DNA of 64,000 bases from Calendula officinalis (lineage: Eukaryota > Streptophyta > Magnoliopsida > Asterales > Asteraceae): the NCBI GenBank assembly GCA_963853835.1, contig OY970830.1, positions 37,595,966-37,659,965 of the forward strand, read 5' to 3'. Of the stretch, positions 21,209 through 33,576 are shown in pieces; position 1 is the stretch's first letter; each line of letters opens with the position of its first letter. The position numbers and the translations under genes were made by a program. The notes below the pieces were generated by a model. The model saw only the letters and a program-made list of their open reading frames with translations, ran no database searches and was not told the origin of the DNA.

Positions 21209-23998
21209 TTTGGTTAAACGAGCTGAATTCCATGGATAGAAACGTGAATATTGATTTATTGCAAAAACTCAAATTAAAGTGGGATGTAGAAGGTGACGAA
21301 AATTCTTCTTTCTTTCACGGTATCCTTAAACATCGTCGAAGATCTCAAATGGTTCAAGGAATTATGGATGATGGGGTGTGGCATTCAGATCCGAGCACAG
21401 TGAAGAATGTATTTTTGGAATTCTACAAAGATAAATTCAAGAAACTCGATACTTGTGTGCCGGAAGTTGATGATTTTCAGTTTGAACAAATCAGTGATGC
21501 TGATGGTGTTTTTCTTGAACGACCTTGTTCTATGGAGGAGTTAAAAGAGGTGGTTTGGAGTTGTGGGAGTGATAAAGCCCCGGGCCCCGATGGTATTTCT
21601 TTTAAATTTATTAAAAAATATTGGGAGTTTTTTAAAGACGACTTGTTAAAATCGGTTGAGGAATTCTTGGTTAAAGGTGTTATTCCTATTGGGTGTAATG
21701 CTTCTTTTATTACACTTATTCCAAAGATTGCAAATCCCACACTTGTGAAAGATTATCGGCCAATTTCTCTTATTGGGGTACAATATAAAATAATTGCAAA
21801 GTTACTTGCAATCAGACTTGCAAACGTGGTGAATAAATTGGTGAGTTTTGAACAATCCGCGTTCATTAAAGGTTGACAAATCCTAGATGGCCCGCTCATG
21901 ATTAGTGAGATTATGGATTGGTACAAGCTTAAAAAGAAAAAGCTTCTTCTTTTTAAAGTCGATTTTGAAAAAGCGTACGACTCATTGAGTTGGGAATTTC
22001 TTGATGGTATTTTGTTGAAGATGGGGTTCGGTTCTAGGTGGCGGTCATGGATTCGAGAATGCGTTTCATCTTCTCGCCTTTCGGTGCTCGTAAATGGTAG
22101 CCCTACGGAGGAATTCCATATGTTTAGGGGCCTTCGTCAAGGTGACCCGTTATCCCCGTTCTTATTTATTTTAGCCATGGAGGGATTACACGTCATGATA
22201 AAGAAGGCGGTGACTGAAAGGCGGATTCGTGCGGCTAAGGTTGGTAATGATAATTTTTGTATTTCTCATTTGTTTTATGCAGACGACGTAATGTTCATAG
22301 CAGATTGGAACCAGTCTAATATTGACGGTATTGTTGGTGTTTTGGAGGACTTTTATACTCGATCCGGTTTAAAAATCAATTTGTCAAAATCTCAATTAAT
22401 CGGAGTCGGCATGCCAGTAATCGAAGTGGAGAATATGTGTGTGGTGAACGGCTGTACTAAAGGTGACAAAAATTTTGATTATCTCGGGTTGCGTCTCGGG
22501 GGAGGTAGTCGTTCAGTTCGTGATTGGGACGCAATATGTGATAGAATGCGGGCAAAATTGTCAAATTGGAAAGCTAATATGCTTTCGATTGGAGGTCGGT
22601 TAACTTTAATTAAATCGGTGTTAGGTGGGTTGAGTATCTATTGGTTGTCCATTTTCCGGGCTCTGGCTAGTGTCATTAAAAAAATGGAACAACTTAGAGC
22701 TCAATTCTTGTGGGGTGGAAATGAAAAAAATAGAAAAATGAGTTGGGTGAAATGGAACACGTGTCTGGCGGCGAAAGAAAAGGGCGGGTTGGGAATCGCT
22801 AGTCTTGACTCTCTAAACTTAGCTCTTTTATTGAAGTGGAGATGGCGATTTTTTAATGAAAAGGAGTCTCTTTGGGGTCGGTTAATCCAAGCAATCCATG
22901 GCGATGACGGTGGTTTTAAAAGTATAGTTAACACGTCCAATAGAAAAGGTATGTGGAATTCTATTATTGGCACCGTCAATTACTTACACGATAAAAGAAT
23001 TGTAGATTATAATGTTCTAAGGTATAATTTGGTGAGTGGAGATTCTATTAATTTTTGGATGGATATATGGAAAGGAAATATTCCGTTTTATGTTTTATTC
23101 AACCGTTTATTTCGGTTAGAATTAAATATTTTTTGCAAGGTGAAAGATAGGTGGCGGGATGGTGGGTGGTTCTTTAATTGGAGAAGGCATGTTAGAGACG
23201 GTATTGAGAAGGAACAATTCGACAATCTTATATCCTTAATTACCGATACTCAATTAACCGATGGTAGGGACAAACTAGTTTGGAATTTGGGTGATAGTTG
23301 CGAGTTCACGGTTGGGAGTACAAAACATGTGATAAATAATTGCATTTTTCCTGGTTCGGAGGTAAAATTGAATTGGTGTAAAGCAATCCCGATTAAGGTT
23401 AATATTTTTATGTGGAGGGTGCTTATTGACCGGTTACCTACGAGACAAAACTTATCAAAAAGAGGAATGGAGATAGAGTCCATTATGTGTCCCTTGTGTA
23501 ATAATAGCATGGAATCGGTTTCTCATGTGTTGTTCTCTTGTGGGCTTGCTAAGGAGGTTTGGCGCGCGGTATACAAATGGTGGAATATTCAAGAGTGGGC
23601 TGCCGAGAACTTTGAGCAATGGTGGCAACAATGTACGTCGGTTCCTATGAGTCATGCGAGAAGATTGAAGACTCAGGCGATTGGTTACACGACCTGTTGG
23701 ATGATTTGGAGATTTAGAAACTCTTTTTTGTTCGATAAGGGTAAATTACGTAGGGCAGACATAGTGGATAGTACTAAGTTGTTTTCTTACTCGTGGTTTG
23801 TACACCGGAATCAAAAAATTCAGATTCCGTGGGTTGACTGGTTACTTAATCCCTTGTAATGGTGGTTGTTTTGTTTTTTAGTCTAGCGTTTTGCTAGACT
23901 CACGTTTTATTTAATAAAAGTTTTGGAGGTCCTCGGGGGGGTGATGGCAATGCCGAAGCTTCACCCGTTGCCTTCTTTTTTGCTGTTCAAAAAAAAAA
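21209..23998 (+). mobile_element. LINE (L1-type), 5'-truncated, nested in another LINE
   Basis: 2790 bp between perfect 18-bp target duplications. It begins in the linker before the RT domain and ends with a short 3' UTR terminating TTGCTGTTC plus an A-run at 23988-23998. The host LINE ends with the same TTGCTGTTC word at about 24479, so both belong to one family. Truncation at the 5' end and the long duplication are typical of target-primed reverse transcription. Confidence 0.97.
21232..23859 (+). pseudogene. LINE ORF2 protein (RT + zf-RVT), single nonsense codon
   Basis: One frame runs 875 codons from the first ATG, broken only by TGA at 21874-21876 (codon 215). The family has Arg there in FIKGRQILDGPL, so CGA has become TGA, as expected from decay of a methylated CpG. 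The order is a linker (LKWDVEGDENSSFFHG), then RT from about residue 120 (DKAPGPDGISFKFI, DYRPISLIGVQYKIIAKLLA, FKVDFEKAYDSLSWEFLDGI). Next comes GLRQGDPLSPFLFILAMEG and the catalytic FYADDVMF with Y at residue 349. The C-terminal zf-RVT zinc-binding region follows at about 710-790 (VNIFMWRVLIDRLPT, CPLCNNSMESVSHVLFSC). The endonuclease part is missing through 5' truncation, so it never had a complete ORF2 at this site. Confidence 0.95.
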
Positions 23999-24487
23999 AG
24001 ATCACTTATTGAAATGGAGGACTCAGAACAACTTTCCAAAAGACAAATCTGATCAATTTGTGACGGCATTTTTATCGGCTTTGTGGCATATTTGGAAATT
24101 AAGAAACGATGCAATCTTCTCAAAAAAATATGGATGTATTCGATCAACATTTTTTATTGCTCAAGGTCAAGCTTTCTTTTGGATCAAACACAGATCGAAG
24201 ATGAAATAGGGATGTAATGAGTGGGGTCCCTGGATCTCAAATCTGATGGAGTTGTGATTTTGATAAATTGAGGAAGTTGGAAGTTGTATTTTGGTGAAGT
24301 TTTAATTTGGTGTGCTTAATTGTATATATCTAGTAGCGTGGTGGTAGTTATTGTAATTGTGAGGCTCTTGTTTCCTAGCTTTTTGCTAGAATTTTAATTA
24401 ATACATTTGGTTCTCGGGTGTCTTCGGCGTGGGTGATGGCATTGCCGAAGCTCGTTGTACTTGCTCCTTTTTCTTGCTGTTCAAAAA
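23999..24487 (+). pseudogene. LINE, right part of the interrupted host copy with 3' end
   Basis: Starts with the second copy of AGATCACTTATTGAAATG and continues the zf-RVT tail of the 19399-21190 element (FLSALWHIWKLRNDAIFSKK, stop at 24207-24209). The 3' UTR ends TTCTTGCTGTTC with a short A-run at about 24482. No target duplication for this older copy could be identified. Confidence 0.9.
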
Positions 24488-24489
24488 AA

Positions 24490-24754
24490 TATATATATCA
24501 ATAAAAATTAAATTGAGTTTCAAAAGTGATGTTGTAATTATTACCATGTATTAAATTTGCAATTAAACACCAATTGAATCTTTATTGGTGATGAAAATGA
24601 GTTTCAAAACCGATGTAGCTTTTAATACTACGTGATGATTTATAATTCCAAACGTGAAAGCATTCACCTTCCTCAATTTGTATTTATTTTACCAGTTACA
24701 AAACCCACGTTTAATATTGCATTTCCATGACCTTTATTTCTTGCAGTTATTTAA
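24490..24754. other. AT-rich spacer
   Basis: No gene or element ends were recognised. Confidence 0.5.
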
Positions 24755-25509
24755 GGGTCCAACTATTAGAACATACCTTTAAAATATACAAACATACTCA
24801 CCTTGAAAATTGTAATATAATATTAATGAATTTAATTGGTTAACGTGAAAGACTTAATGGAGCCTCATTTTTACTTGTTTTTTTCCAACTTTTTTCCTTA
24901 TAAACATCCTAAAACTAATTCTTTTTATTTTTTTATTTACTAATTTATATATACACTAATTTTATTTACCTTTCCTATTTTAAATCTCGTTTTTTTTGTT
25001 TCATTTTTAATTCATATCTTTTGCTTAATATTATTGTTTTTCGTACTAATTATTATTGTTTATTGAAAAAACGTTGGTTTTTCGGAAAAACGTCGTCATT
25101 ATGTTTATGGATAATGTATGATACTTATAAAGTAATTTAATACACCATTATCTTGTAACGTTTATGAATTTTTTAGACAAATAAACTTTTTAATCAAAGT
25201 TTTAATAATTTAGAATATTTTTAATGAAACTTTTTCATAAATTTTTTTAAATAAAACTTATCATATTTACTTATATATAGTGTGTTCTTATTATTATAGA
25301 ATATAAAATAAAATCACTATAAATTAGTAATATAAAATAAATTAAGTTAATATGATATGGTTTATAAAATAATAAAATAAGTAATTATTATTAACTATGA
25401 TTTGTAATCATTAGTTTGTAATAAATTAGGGGTATTAGTAATCATTAGCTAATTTAATGAGTTATAGTGTGTTCTAATAGACATAAGGTATGTTCTAATA
25501 GAAAGTCCT
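24755..25509. mobile_element. Non-autonomous DNA transposon, 755 bp, 8-bp TTATTTAA duplication
   Basis: Both ends contain a perfect 17-base inverted repeat CTATTAGAACATACCTT (24767 onward, and reversed just before 25502). The outer ends are GGGTCCAA and, reversed, AGGACTTT. TTATTTAA lies outside both ends (24747-24754 and 25510-25517). A longer near-duplicate including ACCTTTATTTCTTGCA precedes the left end and recurs at 25539-25563, so some local duplication also happened. The inside is AT-rich and non-coding. Confidence 0.75.
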
Positions 25510-25740
25510 TTATTTAACCGTTTAACATTCAAATGAAGACCTTTATTTCTTGCAATTATTTAACATCCCTTTAATTGGCCAGTTACACCCAGCCGAACAA
25601 TCCACCCTAACGCTTTTGTTTGTACTTTTTGCCCCTTGACAGTAACAACCGAGCAGTCTTACCATTACATATATTGAATTTTTCATGGTCTCACGTCTGC
25701 TATATGATTATTATGGCTAAAAATGTAGATGCTACAATGT

Positions 25741-25794
25741 GGTGTCATGGGATGTTGTTATATCCAAGGTGTCATGGGATGTTGTTATATCCAA
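25741..25794. repeat. Perfect tandem duplication of 27 bp
   Basis: GGTGTCATGGGATGTTG plus the next ten bases occurs twice without change at 25741 and 25768. Confidence 0.95.
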
Positions 25795-26169
25795 TATGAT
25801 ATGATTGTTTTCGTTTTAGATTGGTTTAATAGTTATCCTCTTTTTGTTTCGTTACTTTTGATTGAATCCTAAGAATCATAATTTTTTTTATTTTTGTTTA
25901 ATTTTCTTACATTATAACAACTCCATCATTCCTCACAATCAAATGATTATATAAATTTTGTGACTGAATCGAATAAATTTTACGAGTTTCAAAATTGATG
26001 TTGCATTTAATACCTAGCCTTTATTCACCATTCTATAATTTCTATCTAATTCTACTTTTCTATTTACATTTAACCTAAAAAAGATACATGCAAAATTGTC
26101 TATATATATTACAACCCTTGCAGTTCTAAATATAATTATCCAGCAAATAATAATTAATACATGCAAAAT

Positions 26170-26330
26170 TGTATTCAATCCAGCCCTTTCAGTCCCCAAA
26201 AAAACTGTTTCGGCAGCCTTTATTCCAGCCCTTACAGTGCCCAGATGCTGTTAAAACTGTTTCAGCATCCTTTATTCCATCCCTTTCGCTACCCAGAAAA
26301 CTGTTTCGGCAGCTGTATGCCTGTATATCC
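26170..26330. repeat. Imperfect short tandem repeat with CAG-CCC and CTGTTTC(G/A)GCA words
   Basis: Three rough copies of CAGCCCTTTCAGTCCCC followed by AAACTGTTTCGGCAGCC (near 26178, 26225 and 26278). The frame at 26161-26373 is a by-product of this repetition. Confidence 0.7.
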
Positions 26331-26639
26331 ACCCCTTTCTAACACATTTTCTATATATAAATGTACTAATTAAACAACAAAAAACTGCCTTCAATCGAGC
26401 CGTTTGCAGATAAAAACAGGAACTCAACCCTATTCAAAAACAGTTTCAGAAGATAGAAAACATCTCAATTAACTGTCCCAGCAATCCAGCATGCATTTCA
26501 TGGCCTGTAATTATACAATAATTTAGCTAAATCAGCAAAAAATCAAACCGATAACTACACACTCGATCAATTGAAGGAAGGTCATTGTGGTACTGATTTG
26601 TCGCAAGCGGGATGTGCATAATCTTAATGAATAATACCT

Positions 26640-27560
26640 GAGCACCGACTTTGTTGTTGTCGATGAAAAGGTAACATTAATCGTACCCATTTTCATTTTG
26701 TTTGTTTCTTTAAATTCCAAATTTATGCAGAAATTTTTAAACAAATTCTAAAAAAATAAAAAAATTCTTAAAAAAAATAATAAATTAAAAATTTCTAAAA
26801 AACCAAAATAACTATCTAAAGCAGAAATGGAGAACTCCATATTGTACTTTGTAGTTTTTTTTCCCTATTTCATCTTATTTTAGGGATAGTGATAGGGTTA
26901 GGGTTAAGGTTAGTGTTAGCCTATTCTGCACAAATTCTTAATTTATGCAGAAATTCCAGATTATATAAACCATAAATTTATAAAACTTCCAAGAAACCCC
27001 TAAAACTATTTTAAAAAGATATACATAATTCCAGATTATGAAAGTTTTTTAAAAATCAGATCATCTGCGGATACCACATGTTAGGGTCATGGTATGGTGG
27101 TAGGGTTAGGGTTACCCTATTCTACATAAAGTCCAAATTTTATTTTTATATAACAGTAATTATATTCTGCGTAAATTCCATAAAGATTTAATAAATAAAA
27201 AATTTCTATAAATTTTTTAATAAATAAAAAAATTCTAAAAAACCATAAAAACTATCTAAAACATAAATGGAGAGTTCTATACTGTATTTGGTAGTTTTTT
27301 TTTTTCCTATTTCATCTTACTTTAGGGATAGTGGTAGGATTAGGATGTGCATAAATTCCAGTTTATGTAGAAATACTAAAAATATTCAAGTTTATTTGTT
27401 GGTATATTTATTTCTAAAAAAATTAATAAATAAAAATTTTCTAAAAAGAAATTTAATAAATAAAGAATTCTTAAAAAACCATAAAAACTATCTAAAATAG
27501 AAATGTAGACCATCTATTGATACCACATACTAGGGGCATGGTTAGGGTTAGGGTTAGTGC
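26640..27560. repeat. Two-copy tandem repeat, period about 440 bp, with GGGTTAG runs
   Basis: AACTATCTAAA(G/A)CA.AAATGGAGA occurs at about 26810 and 27250, TATTTCATCTTA near 26868 and 27308, and GATACCACAT near 27069 and 27518. Each unit ends in short TAGGGTTAGGGTT runs. The runs are only two or three repeats long and scattered, so they are part of this repeat and not a telomeric tract. Confidence 0.8.
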
Positions 27561-27619
27561 AAATATTAGGTTTATGGCAGACTTATTGAGGATGAAATCA
27601 TATCTGATGTTATAAAACA

Positions 27620-27771
27620 TCAACATTACTGTAGATGTTAACAGATGCGTTTTCGATGTAGAAGATTTAGATATAGAAGACGAGGCTGTTAAAATTGCCC
27701 AGTGGATGAAAATACTTAAGACGGTGATGAGTAAGGGTTTACAACCTGAAAAAGAACAGAAGAAAAAATAA
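27620..27771 (+). pseudogene. Coding-like 3' exon remnant, unrecognised
   Basis: One plus frame reads NITVDVNRCVFDVEDLDIED, then EAVKIAQWMKILKTVMSKGL and QPEKEQKKK with a stop at 27769-27771. The composition (amphipathic acidic stretch, lysine-rich tail) and codon quality look like the last exon of a real protein. No start or clear AG acceptor is present, and a stop lies just upstream in frame. I do not recognise the family. Confidence 0.4.
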
Positions 27772-27904
27772 AGTATTACATTAGTTATATGTTAACTGTG
27801 TAATAAATCAAACTACTGTTTTCCCAATCATTTTTGTTCAAGACGACCACAAACTAATCATTTGCAAATGGCATTTACATGTATTTAGCTTACTTATAAT
27901 CAGT

Positions 27905-28176
27905 TACTCCCTCCATCCCTTAATAAAGTTCTCATTTCAACTGGGCACAAGTTTTCAGGAGTTAGTTAGTGGTGGGGTCTTGGTAATAAATTTGATTAAA
28001 ATATAAGATTATTTTGGAGAGAGAGAGTGTGTGTTTTTAAAAGATAGTTAGTGGTGAAGTACATGATAATAATATTATTTTATTGAGTGGGTCCCTCTAA
28101 TTTGAGAAATGAGAACTTTATTTTAAGACAAATATTTTGATAGAAATTGGAACTTTATTAAGGGACGGAGGGAGTA
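27905..28176. mobile_element. Stowaway (Tc1/mariner) MITE, 268 bp
   Basis: Inverted ends CTCCCTCCATCCCTTAATAA and, reversed, CTCCCTCCGTCCCTTAATAA, with TA on both outer sides (27905-27906 and 28175-28176). Element at 27907-28174, non-coding. Confidence 0.95.
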
Positions 28177-28306
28177 TATGTTAACTGAATTTTTGTTACA
28201 GTAATTTGTGTACTTACAATATGGATCAAGGTTAAGCAATAATCAGTTAACCGAAAAATCCAACAATATATTAACTGATTTCGGCATTTTCGATTAACAA
28301 TATATT

Positions 28307-28536
28307 TATTAACAGAAATATATCACAGCATTTATAACTGTGATTTTCGGTATTAGCAGCAAGTCAATCACAACATTACAGCTGTGATTTCGGGTCTTTA
28401 TGTATAATTATTCTTTCCTATTTTATTGTAAATCATCATCAATATTCTGTATCAAAGGCTTGATTTAGGCTAGTCTCTATGTGTATATAAACCCATCCAA
28501 TGTAATGAAATATTCATTCAGTTTTCAAGATTAACA
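28307..28536 (+). repeat. 5' LTR of the copia element
   Basis: 230 bp. It contains TATATAAACCCA (TATA-like) about 50 bp before its end and CACAGC/GCTGTG hairpins in its first third. The primer-binding site for initiator Met-tRNA is at 28537-28549. Confidence 0.95.
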
Positions 28537-28730
28537 TGGTATCAGAGCCTTCTTGCTCATACCTGTGAATTTTCTCTTGTTTTGTGCAAGCCACGGCTGC
28601 ACTGTTTCTTTTTCCTTTCTTGTGCTAATATTTCTGGATTGACAGCTACGGCTGCAAATTCCTTCACTGCTCTTAGTTTCTGGTTCAATTCCACACCTTA
28701 TTGTTAAGCTGTGAATCATTCACCATCAAA

Positions 28731-29219
28731 ATGAGCACCAACACCAACACCCAAAACACTTCAAAATCCATTCACCCTGCATATACAGTCACCAACATTC
28801 AAAACAAAATCCGGACTCTTGACGGAACTAAAGTAACATACTCGTCATGGGTTCGCCTTTTCAACCTTCACGCCAAAGGTTATAAGGTTTTGTCTCACAT
28901 AGACGGTACTGCACCTCCAGCCACAACAGACCCCACATATCAAGTCTAGTCCGAGATTGATGCTATAGTCCTCCAATGGATATATGGCACCATCTCGGAT
29001 GATCTTCTCGCAAGGGTTCTTGAATCACAAACAACTGCACATCAAACTTGGCTCAAAATTAAGAATATTTTTCTTAATAACAAAGGTTCTCGAGCTGCTG
29101 CTCTTGAACACGAATTCAACAATCTGACATTACGAACCACCACCTCTCTTGAAACATATTGTCAACGTCTAAAAGACCTAGCAAGTCAATTAACTGATGT
29201 TGACAAGTCAATTAAACGT
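28731..29219 (+). pseudogene. Copia gag, one nonsense codon, 3' part deleted
   Basis: ATG at 28731 opens a frame with VTNIQNKIRTLDGTKVTYSS and LFNLHAKGYKVLSHIDGTA. TAG at 28947-28949 interrupts it, and the same frame continues DAIVLQWIYGTISDDLLARV, WLKIKNIFLNNKGSRAAALE and TSLETYCQRLKDLASQL. This is the UBN2/gag core of copia elements. At about 29210-29225 the frame jumps into the middle of the integrase region, so the zinc knuckle, protease and start of integrase are deleted. Confidence 0.9.
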
Positions 29220-29224
29220 CTACC

Positions 29225-30063
29225 ATTTATACACTCCACTTCCACCACGTTAAAACCATTCGATTTAGTTCATGCTGACCTTTGGACGTCACCCATCCAA
29301 AGTAAATCGGGTTTTAAATATTATCTTATCATCATCGACGATTTCACACATTTTACATGGGTTTTTCCACTCAAATACAAATATGAAACTTATGAGAAAT
29401 TTAAACACTTTCACAGATTTATCAAAACCCAATTTAACATCGACACAAAAACCTTTCAATGCGACAAAGGTGGTGAATTCGATAATCATTCATTCCATAA
29501 CTTCGCCACTACCGCCGGTCTTCACATTCGTTTCTCATGCCCACACACCTCTCAACAATTTGGTACTGCTGAACGCATGATTCGTCGCATTAACGAACTC
29601 ATGCTCTCTCTTCTCACTCACGCCTCTCTCCCACCACATTTTTGGGTTGAGGCTCTTCACACAGCATGCTACCTCCACAACATTCTTCCAACCACCTTAC
29701 TAGCCAACCGTACACCCACTTCCTCTCTTTACCTGAAAACCCCAACATACGACCACATTCGTATCTTTGGATGTGCATGTTATCCAAACCTCTCTGCCAC
29801 TCGGCAACACAAACTTGCACCTCGTTCCAAACCTTGCTTATTTCTCGGATACCCAGCCCAATACCGAGGTTATCGTTGCTTGACATGGCAACAGGGAACA
29901 TCATCCTCTCTCGACACGTCACATTTGATGAAATTGTTTTCCCATATGCAAACATCAAACCTTCCACACCACATACTTACACCTTTCTTGATTCTGAACT
30001 ATCCCCCATCTTTCATCAACCTCACCATAATTCCCAAAACCCCTCCCCACCTACACCCATGCA
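29225..30063 (+). pseudogene. Copia integrase core, interrupted at its C-terminal side
   Basis: Catalytic-core motifs are visible: DLVHADLWTSPI (first Asp), FQCDKGGEFDN (second Asp) and the SQQFGTAERMIRR-type piece (Glu). Then come HFWVEALHTACYLHNILPT and RIFGCACYP, followed by KPCLFLGYP in the GAG-pol linker. There are several frame changes, for example near 29570 and 29880. The sequence stops at 30068, where the nested element begins, and resumes at 34471. Confidence 0.9.
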
Positions 30064-30068
30064 CAAAC

Positions 30069-31180
30069 TGTGGGGTTTCCATTGAATACTGATTGACCAC
30101 ATGGGTCAACCTCCTAGTAGCTTGGTTCGAACCACACTGACCAAGAACATGAACTTGTTCTTGACAGGTTAAAACCAACTAGCTGATTTAATCCCTAAAT
30201 GCGGAACTGAGATTAAACCTAATCCTTAAACCCTAAAGGATTGGGATCTTGGAGATCTAGATTAGATTACCAATGGAAGAAACCTTGTAAGAAATCCCAA
30301 ACACACACACACACACTTGTGTGTGTTTCGACCAACACCAAAGAACCCTAAGGTTCTTTGGTCGAAATCGTCCAAGAGGGGAGAAGAGAGAAAAGGGTTT
30401 TCTCAAAACATACCTTGTTGTTTGCTTATAATAGATCCACTGATGATGAACAAATCGAGCGATCTTCTAGTTGATCTAAGCAATGAACTTGATCTTCGAA
30501 TCTTCAAGACTTGAAGAACGAAGAACACCAAGACTTGGTGTTGCTCTAGGTTCGGCCGAATAGGGGAGAGGAGGGGCTAGGGTTTCGGCAATATGGTGTA
30601 AAACAAGGGAATGATTAGGTTTAAATGAAACCTTAAGCCTTCTATATATAATAGAATAAGTTTCATTTAAGTCCTCCTAGTTTAATTAAGATTAATCTCT
30701 TAACTAAACTTATCTCTTACACTTTAAACCCTTATAGTTTTACTAGTTATTATTATCCCACTTAATTATTAAATGTCTAGTATTGTACACTTATATATAT
30801 TTCGTGTATATTATATATACAAAATATATACTTGTATTTAATACTTTTAATAATTAATTGGACAATAATATTATCCAAACACTATATGATTTAATAGCTA
30901 TAAATCATATTATGGATAATCTATAATTAACACATTGTATATTTACTCGACTAGTAAATGTACAAATACTTGTATTAATCAGTTAGTTAAACTAATCTAG
31001 TAATAAGTCAAACTTGACTTAATACTTAACTTGATTCATAATGACTATTATTAATCACTCCTCTTCGTAGTATCATTTCTTATCTTGCTCGTATTACATG
31101 CACTCACCGGTGACCCTTAAGTGTTTCGTAGGCATGGATGTATCATCATAGGTTGACTAACTGTGCACATAAATCCTTCA
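30069..31180 (-). repeat. 3' LTR of the nested element
   Basis: 1112 bp. The last 350 bp match 34110-34465 almost base for base (TTAATAATTAATTGGACAAT, CTCCTCTTCGTAGTATCATT, GGTTGACTAACT..GCACATAAATCC). The frame at 30317-30514 is inside the LTR and not a gene. Confidence 0.92.
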
Positions 31181-32706
31181 GACTCCCACTTGTGCATGTT
31201 TGTAACCTTTATCTTAATGATACGAGCTACAGTGGCCTTCTAGATGGGCATGTAGGTAACCAACCCCATAAAAACAGCTTACGTAACCCAGGTATAGTTT
31301 CTTGAAAAACTCTTTAATAGCGTCTCCTAGTAAAGAACACTCTGTCTTTACTTCTTGGGCAACTATGTTAGGTTTATCCCTTGCAGCACGATATTTGTGA
31401 TTATGAATACGAGCATGGTAGAAATTATCAACTCCTGTATTCAAAATCATTTAATGACTTCTTGATTCAAACTGTTGTGATAAACGACAAAGAACAAATC
31501 AGTTCGTTTGGGCATGGCCATGCACTTTCCAGTTATCTCATCATGTCAAAGGACCCATAAATATCTCTCCTAAAAAGGAGGTGCAATTACCATCTTGTTA
31601 TATTTCGATTCAAAATACAAATTCCTTTGTACCCAGTAAAGCCTCGTATGACAACCATATTTCAGAATTGTCTAAGACGAACCAAAGCACATTAGTCAAT
31701 GTATCCCAAACCAAATGCCTCAGGCTTAAGGACAATCCTAGTGAATAATACTTTTGAACTTTTCAACCACGAAGTATTATCACGGTGGTCAATCCAATAT
31801 TGGTCGAGCTCCAACAGAATATCACCGATATTTGGTTTACACAAAACTTGTGTAGCTATCTTCGAAGAACTTCGAATCTACCACCAAATACCGCGATGAC
31901 GTTAACGTCCCATCAAGGTTCCCACCAAGACGAGTAGTCACGGATTTATACCTTTTTGAATAAATAGACTTTTATTCATGGATATTGTAAAACATACAAA
32001 TTCTGAATAACAATGATACTAACTCATGTATTATTCCTCACTGGACATAGATACTGAATTATTACTGGATCATTACATATTCTTTGCGTTTGTGTTGAGT
32101 ACTTCAATAACTCTTAATTGTAACTTTTATCACTAATTACAATTAGTCATTCTATTAAACTAAAGACATAAGATGAGTATTCAAGAATACTATTACTTTT
32201 GTCTTTGCTAGATATTGTTCATGCAACGTTCTAGAACACATTCTAGTCTTGTCCTTTTTATATGACTCGGTAAACATAGGAGGATTGGAAAATTACTCTT
32301 TAGTTTCTTGAATCTATAAAACTTGCCTTGTAACTAAATCTCTTTTAGCTACTTGATTTGTAGGTATTCTTACTAGTTAAAGAAATTCCTTAAATGATTA
32401 ACTTGTTCACTGAATGTGAACATCCTATTAGATATGCAACAATTAATCACCAGACTTGTGACCACGCTATTAGGTTTGCAATAATCTAATCAATGATCAT
32501 TTATTTCTCTTAACTCTTTGGCTAACGACTTGGTAAAACCTTGTTGTTAAATGTCCTAACTAACTTACTATATTCATTAGTACCTCTAGTGAATATGTTA
32601 GTCATAGCCCCCACTAAATTTTATGGAATAAAAGCATTTCTTAAACCACTACTTTTGACCTAGTCAAAACTTATAGTTTAACCCTTTAAAAATTAATCAA
32701 TTATCA

Positions 32707-33130
32707 AAGTCATCCTTTGGATTTGCGAACATCCAACATTCCTGACAAGGGAATCATGACTCTCATTGAAAACTGTATCTAACAAGTATAAGACACTTGA
32801 AACATACTTCCAATTCTTAAGTGTATTAGTATCTTTTAAGAATATTGTTCAATGCCAAAGTCATTTCTAGGATTTTTTAAATATCCATTATTCCTATTAG
32901 GGAATTATGACTTGATTAAATATTGTATTTATTACAAGTGTAAAAGACTTGCAATAATACCTTTTAATTCTTAAATACTTTAATATAGGTTGTTCCTTTT
33001 AAGAGTTCATTTAATGCCTAAGTCACTTACTTGGATTATACGAATATCCAATTATTCCTATTAGGGAATTGTGACTTCATTAAATTTCTTTATTACAAGT
33101 ATAAAAGACTTGTAATAATACTCTTTAAAG
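32707..33130. repeat. Three imperfect repeats of about 155 bp inside the nested element
   Basis: AAGTCAT or AAGTCAC at 32707, 32859 and 33021 is followed in each case by a GGAT word, ATCCA-AT-ATTCCT and GGGAAT.(A/G)TGACTT, and later by AAGTATAAAAGACTTG-type words. Non-coding. Confidence 0.7.
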
Positions 33131-33576
33131 TCTATCTTGATTATATCCAATATAATCATACTATATTAATACTAATACTTTAAAACTCACTATCATAAGT
33201 AACCATTACTTAAGATGTTTTAAATAAGTTCAATGTACTTTGATATTTATGCTTTTCATAAAATCTCTTAAATACTTTAGAAGAAAATTCTAATTTCTGG
33301 TATCTAAGTATTTGAGCTATTAAGACATTCACAACAATCAAACAAGTATAAAAACATGAAATATAAAGTAAATCAAAACTTGACTTACAATCTAGTCATA
33401 AAACCTTGACTAGTGTAATTATCACACATGCACACAATATAATTCAACCATGGATTCTTATTAAAACCAAATAAAAACTTGTTTTAACATAAATAAAAAT
33501 TATCCAAACAATAAAATAAAATTGTTTTTACTAATCCATAAAAGTACTGAATTATAAAAACTTGGTGCTTGTGGAA

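Noticed and set aside
26890..27560. Repeated GGGTTAG words suggesting an interstitial telomere
   Set aside because: Runs are only two or three units, of the hexamer and not the usual plant TTTAGGG heptamer. They recur with the 440-bp tandem repeat, so they belong to that repeat.
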